A stretch of 6,751 bases of DNA from the NCBI GenBank assembly GCA_964574335.1, contig CAZNNH010000251.1, positions 1-6,751 on the forward strand, given 5' to 3'. Position 1 is the first letter of the stretch. Each line of letters begins with the position of its first letter. Source of the stretch: CAZNNH01 sp964574335 (GTDB lineage: Bacteria > Acidobacteriota > Vicinamibacteria > Fen-336). The translations under genes and the position numbers were made by a program. Of the stretch, positions 1 to 4,784 are shown in pieces. A model generated the notes under the pieces. The model was not told where the DNA came from. It did no database searches and saw only the letters and a program-made list of their open reading frames with translations.

Positions 1-42
1 CTAGCGGGTCCGGCCGGCGTCCAGGCTCGACAGGGCGAGACT

Positions 43-102
43 CAGGTGGCGATGGCGACCCTCTTCCGAGACACCGCGCATGGTCGGGTTGCCCGCCACC
101 TG
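43..102. other. Imperfect hairpin downstream of the antiporter gene
   Basis: Bases 43-51 are a perfect 9-bp inverted repeat of 94-102. After a 2-base bulge (52-53), bases 54-61 pair with 86-93, with one G-T pair at 57/90. That gives about 17 pairs enclosing a 24-base loop (62-85). The structure begins about 48 bases past the antiporter stop on that gene's strand. No run of T follows it on either strand, so it is not a textbook intrinsic terminator. The G-T pair makes the fold slightly better as plus-strand RNA than as minus-strand RNA. It may be a 3'-end stabilising hairpin, a small structured RNA, or a chance fold in GC-rich DNA. Confidence 0.4.
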
Positions 103-149
103 GAGCGGAGTCATCCCGATCCGCTGAATGAAGATTGCCGAGACCCGCT

Positions 150-2063
150 TCAGGTAGCCGCCGCCGGCGGCGCGTCCTTTTCGGCGACGGGGGCGAAGCC
201 GCGCTCGGCGAGCCAGTCGGCGGCGGCCTGCCGGCGCTCCTGGAACACCACCGCCAGCAGCTCGTCGCCGGCAACGGGCTTGAGCGCCGCATCGACGACC
301 TGCAGGCTCTTGCCCCGCCGGATCGCCAGCGGCAGCAGCAGGCTGTGCTCCCCGCCGGCCGGCTCCTCGTCAGCGTCCGCGCGGCGGGCGCTGACCTTCT
401 CGCAGCGCCAGGTCTCCAGCCGACCGGTCCTGCGCTCGAGGCGGATCGTCCACAGCTCCAGGCTCCGGGGCTCGCCGAAGAGGACCTTGGCGCCGATCCG
501 CTCCACCATCTCCCGGGTGACGCTGAGGTGGCCCTTGCGTAGCGCCACCCACACCTTCGGCACCCGGTAGCTCTGGCGGGCCAGCCGCGCGAACAGCAGG
601 TTCACCTCGTCGTTGGCCGTCACCGCCAGACAGGCCGCCCGTCCGTCGAGCCCGGCCCGCAGCAGGATCGACTCGTGGAGCCCGCTGCCGTGGAGCACGC
701 GCAGGCCCTCGTTCTCCGCCGCCCGACAGGCGTCGTGGTTGGTGTCGATCAGCACCACGTCCTCGGAGGCGTCGCGCAGCAGCCGTGCGAAGGTGCGGCC
801 CAGGTCGCCGGCGCCCAGGATCACGTAGCCGCGTCCGGAGCGGCGCGCTACGCCCAGCAGGCGCGCCAGCAGGCCCCCGGTCAGCCCCTGGACCCCCACG
901 GTGATGGCGATCACTAGGAAGACCAAGGCGCGGAGCTGGTGCCCGCCCGGGATCCCCGCCGCGTCCAGGCTCTGGGTGAACAGCGAGGCCACGGCCGCCG
1001 CCACGATCCCCCGCGGCGCCAGCCAGGCGATGAAGGCCTTCTCGCGACGCTTCAGGTCGGAGTGGTAGGTGCCGGCGATCACGTTGAGCGGACGCACCAC
1101 CAGCATCAGCACCAGCACCGTGATCAGTCCCGGACGCCCGAGCGCCTGGACCTCGGCCAGGCGAACGTCGGCGGCCAGCAGCACGAACAGCATCCCGATC
1201 AGCAGGACGGTGAGCTGCTCCTTGAACTCCTTGAGATCGTCGAGGGCATGGGTCCGGGCGTTCCCCATCACCAGACCCGCCGCCACCACCGCCACGATGC
1301 CGCTCTCCGGGAAGAGGGCGTTGCTGGCCTGGAAGACCAAGAGGGCCAGGGACAGGGCGAAGACGTTCTCCAGCCCCTCCGGGACCACCCGCCGGAAGCG
1401 GAGCAGCAGGGCGATCAGCAGACCGCCCAAGAGCCCGACGGCGAGGCCGACGCCCATCCGCGAGACCAGGCCCCACGGTCCGGTCGCCAGCGACCGCAGC
1501 GACGGGCTGATGACCACCTCCAGGGTGACCACCGCCACGATCGCCCCCACCGCGTCGCCCAGCACGCCCTCGGCCTCGAGCACGGTCGCCACCTTGGGGA
1601 CCACCCGAATCCGGCGCAGCAGCGGCGTGATCACGGTGGGGCCGGTTACGATCACCAGCGACCCGAAGAGAGCCGAGAGCCCCCACTCCCAGCCGAGCAG
1701 CAGGCGAGCGCTCAGGGTCCCGCCCACCGCCGTGACCAGCGCCCCGATCGTCACCAGCCCGCGGATGCTCCGCGCCTCGCGGCGGAGGCGCCGCAGGTCG
1801 AGGTTCATGCCACCCTCGAACAGGATCACGGCCACCGCGAAGCCGACCAGGCTCTGCAGGGTCGGGCCCAGGGTGGCGGGCCGCACCAGGTCGAGAACGT
1901 CGGGGCCCAGCACCACGCCAGCGCCTAGCAGCAGCACGATGCCGGGGATCCGAAGGTGCCGGGCCAGCGCCTGCACCACCATCCCGACGAAAAGCGCCAC
2001 CGCGATGGTGAGCGAGGGGTCGTCGAGGGCCAGACCGTGCTGGAGCGCTTCTTCAGGAACCAT
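150..2063 (-). CDS. Cation/proton antiporter (CPA1/NhaP type) with C-terminal TrkA/RCK-N domain
   Basis: This 637-residue inner-membrane protein is predicted to exchange protons for Na+ or K+. Residues about 15-405 form a multi-spanning Na+/H+ exchanger domain. Its landmarks are LFEGGMNLDL (81-90), TGPTVITPLLRR (140-151), the transport-site region EGVLGDAVGAI (165-175) with Asp170, and APRGIVAAAVASLF (349-362) with Arg351. Residues about 411-530 are a Rossmann TrkA-N/RCK domain with nucleotide loop GAGDLG (417-422), an acidic strand end at Asp440, and a smaller C-terminal TrkA-C-like part (about 570-607). This fused layout is known in large NhaP-like antiporters, where the cytoplasmic module is thought to gate transport by binding a nucleotide. 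The residue before Asp170 is Gly rather than the Asn of the common Asn-Asp pair. The ATG at 2063 has no good Shine-Dalgarno close by, but no better in-frame start is seen. Ion specificity cannot be read from the sequence. Confidence 0.93.
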   Translation of the reverse strand: MVPEEALQHGLALDDPSLTIAVALFVGMVVQALARHLRIPGIVLLLGAGVVLGPDVLDLVRPATLGPTLQSLVGFAVAVILFEGGMNLDLRRLRREARSIRGLVTIGALVTAVGGTLSARLLLGWEWGLSALFGSLVIVTGPTVITPLLRRIRVVPKVATVLEAEGVLGDAVGAIVAVVTLEVVISPSLRSLATGPWGLVSRMGVGLAVGLLGGLLIALLLRFRRVVPEGLENVFALSLALLVFQASNALFPESGIVAVVAAGLVMGNARTHALDDLKEFKEQLTVLLIGMLFVLLAADVRLAEVQALGRPGLITVLVLMLVVRPLNVIAGTYHSDLKRREKAFIAWLAPRGIVAAAVASLFTQSLDAAGIPGGHQLRALVFLVIAITVGVQGLTGGLLARLLGVARRSGRGYVILGAGDLGRTFARLLRDASEDVVLIDTNHDACRAAENEGLRVLHGSGLHESILLRAGLDGRAACLAVTANDEVNLLFARLARQSYRVPKVWVALRKGHLSVTREMVERIGAKVLFGEPRSLELWTIRLERRTGRLETWRCEKVSARRADADEEPAGGEHSLLLPLAIRRGKSLQVVDAALKPVAGDELLAVVFQERRQAAADWLAERGFAPVAEKDAPPAAAT

Positions 2064-2186
2064 GGTAACGAGTCGTTGATGCTCCCACCCGCCGGCGGCG
2101 CTGTCAAAGAGGAGGGCGGAGCCGGCCTATCTGCTCACTCCGGCCAGGACGAGAGCTCCGGGAGAACCGCCGCCCCGGCGCGCGGC

Positions 2187-3380
2187 CTACGGACCGGCGC
2201 AGGGGAGCCGCCCGGCCACATACGGCTCCAGGACTCGGGCCGCCACCGCGTGGCCCAGGGTGTTCCAGTGGCCGTCGTACCGGTAATACGCCTCCTTCCC
2301 GTCGGCCTCCGCCTGGCGCAGCGCCTCGGTCGGGTCGAGCAGCTCGAGCCCCAGACGATCACAGACCCGGCGCAGCTCGTCGATCACCGCCTGGCGCCGC
2401 CACAGCCGCCCCATGCCGTAGCGCTCGCAGGTGAGGCGCCAGGCGTCGTCATTGACCTCGAAGCGGGTGGGAACGTAGAGAACGGCGAAGCCGGCCCCGC
2501 GCGACCTGGCCTCCTGCGAGAGCCGCTCGATCAGGGCCCCGGTCAGCTCCCACAGCGGGGCGATCTCGCCGGCGAAGCGCGGCGGGCCGTACACGAGGTA
2601 CTCGCGGGGAGGCGACGTCGAGAGGGGCGGGAACAGGCCCAGCCGCTCGACGACCCGATGCAGGCCCGGAGCCGCCCGGGCGGTGCGCTGGGAGAGCAGC
2701 CGAAGCGCCATCGATCCGCGGAACGGCGGAGGCGGCTCCGGCGGGGTCGCCTCCCGCTCCGGCACCGGCACGTTCTCGAGCCGGAGCTCCCCCTGGTCGA
2801 GGACGAAGACCGGCTTCGGCTGGCCGGCCATGCCGATCGACTGCGAGTTGTAGAACAGGTCGTTCGAGTAGAAGAGCAGCACCACCAGTTCGGGCTGGTA
2901 GCGCCAGGACTCGCGCTCGAGCTCCAGCAGCTCCTGGTCCGTGCTGTAGCCGACCGTGCCGGCGGTCAGAACCTCGACCGGCTCCGAGGGGCAGGAGAGA
3001 AGCCGCTCCAGCACCGCTCGTACGGTCTGCTCCTCTTCGACGTAGTAGCCGGCAGCGAAGGAGTCGCCCAGCAGCAGCACCCGTCGCACCCCGGCCGGCT
3101 TCTGGTAGGCGCGCAGCGGGCCGCGCTGCCCCTGGGCGTTCACCCGGATGGTGATCTGGAACTCCTCGCGCGACAGGTGGGCCACCGCTCCGGGCACCTT
3201 GACCCATCCCAGGTTGGGGTCGTGGCGGTGGAGCGGCTGCTGATCGGGGTCCGGCATCTGTGCCGACACCAGGGCCCGGGCGCCGAGCTCGATCGCCGCC
3301 AGACAGAGCAGCAGGCTGGCGAGGGAGACCGCCAAGCCCAGCAGCCATCCCCTTCTCCGCCTCGCGCGCCCTTCCCGCAC
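2187..3380 (-). CDS. Membrane-anchored SGNH/GDSL-fold hydrolase or O-acetyltransferase
   Basis: The 397-residue protein starts with a basic stretch (RARRRR, 5-10) followed by a hydrophobic segment at about 12-34. This suggests an uncleaved signal anchor that puts the catalytic domain outside the inner membrane; Cys26 does not sit in a proper lipobox. The SGNH-fold landmarks are nucleophile block LLLGDSFAAG (102-111, Ser107), a Gly block around Gly141 (TAGTVGYST), Asn173 in FYSNDL, and the Asp-His pair in YDGHWNTLGH (368-377; Asp369, His371). The Asp-Gly-His-Trp spacing resembles AlgX/AlgJ-type SGNH proteins that modify polysaccharides by acetylation, rather than the Asp-x-x-His of classical lipases. 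The substrate is unknown: an esterase or an acyltransferase on a surface glycan are both possible. The start is a GTG at 3380. An in-frame TAG lies upstream with no other start between, and there is no good ribosome binding site. The antiporter gene lies 123 bases downstream on the same strand. Confidence 0.85.
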   Translation of the reverse strand: MREGRARRRRGWLLGLAVSLASLLLCLAAIELGARALVSAQMPDPDQQPLHRHDPNLGWVKVPGAVAHLSREEFQITIRVNAQGQRGPLRAYQKPAGVRRVLLLGDSFAAGYYVEEEQTVRAVLERLLSCPSEPVEVLTAGTVGYSTDQELLELERESWRYQPELVVLLFYSNDLFYNSQSIGMAGQPKPVFVLDQGELRLENVPVPEREATPPEPPPPFRGSMALRLLSQRTARAAPGLHRVVERLGLFPPLSTSPPREYLVYGPPRFAGEIAPLWELTGALIERLSQEARSRGAGFAVLYVPTRFEVNDDAWRLTCERYGMGRLWRRQAVIDELRRVCDRLGLELLDPTEALRQAEADGKEAYYRYDGHWNTLGHAVAARVLEPYVAGRLPCAGP

Positions 3381-3415
3381 CGCGGCTAGCCTAGCACGCG
3401 AGGCGATCCTCCCGA

Positions 3416-3435
3416 GCCTCCAGCACTATGGAGGC
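3416..3435. promoter_or_regulatory. 7-bp inverted repeat in a divergent intergenic spacer
   Basis: GCCTCCA (3416-3422) is repeated as its reverse complement TGGAGGC (3429-3435) with a 6-base spacer. It sits in the 115-base gap between the divergently transcribed SGNH hydrolase gene and the YbaK-like gene, where both promoters must lie. The 20-base dyad is a reasonable size for a dimeric repressor operator, but no recognisable -35/-10 pair was found to anchor it, and it could also be a leader hairpin. Confidence 0.25.
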
Positions 3436-3481
3436 CTTCGGGTGCAAACTTGGGGCTTCAGGGCACGGCCAGTCCCTGCTC

Positions 3482-3489
3482 GAGGAGGG
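3482..3489 (+). promoter_or_regulatory. Strong Shine-Dalgarno that fixes the start of the YbaK-like gene
   Basis: GAGGAGGG lies 6 bases before the ATG at 3496. This near-ideal site favours that ATG over a GTG in the same frame at 3442, which would add 18 residues unlike the family. Confidence 0.8.
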
Positions 3490-3495
3490 CCCCCA

Positions 3496-3993
3496 ATGAC
3501 CGAGACCAGCGTCCTCGACTCGATCCGGACCCTGCTGCGCGCCCGCGGCGCCGCCTTCCGGGAGGTCCAGCACGCCCCCACCCGCACCTCGGAGGAGTCG
3601 GCCCGTGCCCGCGGGGTGCCTTTGGCCCTGGGCGGCAAGGCGATCGTGGGCAAGTGCGACGAGGCCTTCCGCCTGTTCGTCTTCAGCGCCGCCCGACGGC
3701 TCGACTCGGGGGCGATCCGGCGCCACTTCGGCTCCCATCACCTCCGCTTCGCCAGCGCCGACGAGCTCCGGCAGATCACGGGCCTCGAGCCGGGCGCGGT
3801 CCCTCCCTTCGGCCGCCCGGTGCTGCCGCTCGATCTCTACGTGGACGAGTCGATCCTGGACAACGACCAGATCGCCTTCAACGCCGGCTCGCTGACCGAC
3901 TCGATCGTGATGGGTCGCGCCGCCTACCTCGAGCTCGCCCGCCCTACCGAGGTGTTCTCCTTCACCCGCCCGTTCGACCCGAAGCCGACCTGA
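3496..3993 (+). CDS. YbaK/EbsC-family aminoacyl-tRNA deacylase (trans-editing domain)
   Basis: This 165-residue cytosolic protein consists of one YbaK/aminoacyl-tRNA-synthetase-associated domain, the usual length for free-standing members. The family hydrolyses mischarged tRNAs (for example Cys-tRNA(Pro) or Ala-tRNA(Pro)) that the synthetase fails to clear. Visible landmarks are the N-terminal helix and AFREVQHAPTRTSEESA (20-36), the conserved GGKAIVGK stretch with Lys48 (46-53), the Gly/Pro-rich loop GLEPGAVPPFG (96-106), and the C-terminal DNDQIAFNAGSLTDSIVM (122-139). It is monocistronic in this window: divergent from the SGNH gene and convergent with the regulator remnant. The exact amino acid and tRNA specificity cannot be told from these motifs, so no gene symbol is given. 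The ATG at 3496 is chosen for its ribosome binding site. Confidence 0.92.
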   Translation: MTETSVLDSIRTLLRARGAAFREVQHAPTRTSEESARARGVPLALGGKAIVGKCDEAFRLFVFSAARRLDSGAIRRHFGSHHLRFASADELRQITGLEPGAVPPFGRPVLPLDLYVDESILDNDQIAFNAGSLTDSIVMGRAAYLELARPTEVFSFTRPFDPKPT

Positions 3994-4006
3994 TCCACGG
4001 GTCGGC
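3984..4006 (+). terminator. GC-rich hairpin spanning the stop of the YbaK-like gene
   Basis: GCCGACC (3984-3990) pairs with GGTCGGC (4000-4006) around a 9-base loop that contains the TGA stop (3991-3993). The right arm overlaps a perfect 10-bp palindrome, GTCGGCCGAC (4001-4010). No T-run follows, so this is only terminator-like. Confidence 0.3.
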
Positions 4007-4043
4007 CGACACGCTCCGGACGACCGGGAGGCGGCCCAGGCCG

Positions 4044-4064
4044 GCCGGCTCCGGCTAAGCCGGC
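4044..4064. terminator. Hairpin between convergent genes
   Basis: GCCGGCT (4044-4050) pairs with AGCCGGC (4058-4064) over a 7-base loop. A second, tighter fold, CCGGCT-A-AGCCGG (4051-4063), competes with it. It lies between the 3' ends of the plus-strand YbaK-like gene and the minus-strand regulator remnant, and covers the remnant's stop codon. This position suits a bidirectional terminator, but neither side has a T-run. Confidence 0.3.
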
Positions 4065-4306
4065 GGGTAGCGCTGGCCGGTGGCCACCTCGCCGATCCGC
4101 GTGGCCTCGGTGATCTGGATGGCGCGGCCGAGAAGCCTTCGGCCGGGTCGCCCTCGGAGAAGACCAGCTCGCCGGTGCGGTAACGGCCGACGGCTGCCGA
4201 GCCGGGCCAGGCGGGCGCGCTTCTCGGCGGGCAGACCGGCCGCGAACGCGGTGAGACGCAGGATCGTCTCGAGACGTGGCCGGGTGCCGTCTCGTCGGGG
4301 TTCCAT
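4055..4306 (-). pseudogene. Broken cyclic-nucleotide-binding-domain (Crp/Fnr-like) gene remnant
   Basis: Read from the ATG at 4306, the first 37 codons give a typical domain lead-in (LTAFAAGLPAEKRARLARLG). From about 4197 to 4132 the match continues only in another frame, as VGRYRTGELVFSEGDPAEGF, which is the signature beta-roll of cNMP-binding domains (R-Y-x-x-G-E-x-V-F-x-E-G-D-P-A-E-G-F). From about 4131 the first frame resumes with GRAIQITEATRIGEV and stops at 4055. Two compensating frame changes in about 65 bases, plus the missing second half of the domain and any DNA-binding helix-turn-helix, indicate a decayed gene. The uninterrupted 83-residue frame would not fold as this domain. It starts 16 bases past the ygbA stop, so it was probably the second gene of that operon. 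Intact members sense cyclic nucleotides, haem or redox state and control transcription or other activities. Two sequencing errors are the alternative. Confidence 0.75.
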
Positions 4307-4322
4307 GGGAGTCGAGGGCGGC

Positions 4323-4706
4323 CTACCCGCTGCCCGAGTCGTCGGCCCGCAGCCGGCGTGGCAGAGGCCCCTCGGGCGTGGGCCCGAAGCGCTCCAGCCA
4401 CAGGTGGCGAATGGCCAGCCAGGGGTGCCGAAAGAGCATCCTGGGTCCGGCCCGCCGCATCACGCCGCGGATCCTCTCCCGCTCGGCCGGCCGGTAGCAG
4501 TGGATCTGACACACCCGGCACGCCGGCTTGTCGTCGCCGTAGGGGCACTTGTCGAGCCGGGCCTGGGCGTAGGCGAAGAGAGCCCCACACTCGGCGCAGG
4601 GCGCGACGCCACCGGGGTGACGGGACTCGCAGTCGATGTCGACCATGGCGCGAACGGTCCGCTGCTCGGTGCGGATGCGGCGCCCGGCCCTCTGGCTCCC
4701 CTTCAT
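4323..4706 (-). CDS. ygbA: YgbA-family protein (nitrous oxide-stimulated promoter family)
   Basis: The 127-residue protein matches the YgbA family along its core: RTEQRTVRAMVDIDCESRH (12-30), C-x-x-C at Cys37/Cys40, the RLDKCPYGDDKPACRVC stretch (50-66), IHCYRPAERERIRGVMR (68-84) and AGPRMLFRHPWLAIRHL (86-102). Seven cysteines (26, 37, 40, 54, 63, 66, 70) suggest binding of a metal or iron-sulfur centre. In enterobacteria ygbA belongs to the NO-responsive NsrR regulon and helps growth under nitrosative stress; its biochemical role is not settled to my knowledge. The C-terminal tail (about 108-127) looks poorly conserved. The ATG at 4706 is preferred over the in-frame ATG at 4646 because family similarity begins before residue 21. 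A GAGGG just upstream could be the ribosome binding site, although its spacing is very short. It is divergent from the helicase gene and followed closely by the broken regulator. Confidence 0.88.
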   Translation of the reverse strand: MKGSQRAGRRIRTEQRTVRAMVDIDCESRHPGGVAPCAECGALFAYAQARLDKCPYGDDKPACRVCQIHCYRPAERERIRGVMRRAGPRMLFRHPWLAIRHLWLERFGPTPEGPLPRRLRADDSGSG

Positions 4707-4721
4707 GGCCCTCGAGCTTCC

Positions 4722-4750
4722 ACGGTATCGGCCACGGCTTGCCCGGTCAA
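4722..4750 (-). promoter_or_regulatory. Sigma70-like promoter for ygbA
   Basis: On the minus strand TTGACC (4750-4745) is followed after exactly 17 bases by TACCGT (4727-4722). The -35 matches the consensus at 5 of 6 positions. The -10 matches at 3 of 6, including the important second A and final T. Transcription would begin near 4715 and leave a leader of only about 9 bases, which is short. The position in the divergent spacer is right. Confidence 0.4.
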
Positions 4751-4751
4751 G
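4738..4751. promoter_or_regulatory. Near-palindrome overlapping the ygbA -35 box
   Basis: CTTGCCCGGTCAAG is symmetric at 12 of 14 positions and covers the proposed -35 of ygbA in the 78-base divergent spacer. TTG...CAA half-sites recall Crp/Fnr/NnrR-type boxes, but the spacing here is TTG-N6-CAA rather than the usual TTG-N8-CAA, so assignment to that family is doubtful. A repressor site is possible from its position. Confidence 0.3.
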
Positions 4752-4784
4752 GGAATCGGACCCCGTGGTAGCCTTCGGCGGACC

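Noticed and set aside
939..1928. Long plus-strand open frames opposite the antiporter gene (also 1069-2079)
   Set aside because: They are antisense mirrors of a clearly conserved gene. Their products are low-complexity, rich in His, Gln, Arg and Pro, with no domain.
1956..3389. 477-codon plus-strand open frame opposite the SGNH gene
   Set aside because: Compositionally biased antisense frame created by high GC. The minus strand carries a full catalytic motif set.
3442..3495. Upstream GTG start for the YbaK-like protein
   Set aside because: It has no ribosome binding site, and it would add 18 residues unlike the family ahead of an ATG with an excellent Shine-Dalgarno.
3391..4590. 399-codon minus-strand open frame
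   Set aside because: It runs antisense through the YbaK-like gene and only picks up the middle piece of the broken cNMP-binding domain. It is not a protein in its own right.
4080..4784. N-terminal extension of the helicase back to 4080
   Set aside because: The 235 extra codons are antisense to ygbA and the regulator remnant, are Arg- and Pro-rich, and carry no domain. NERD similarity begins just after the ATG at 4785.
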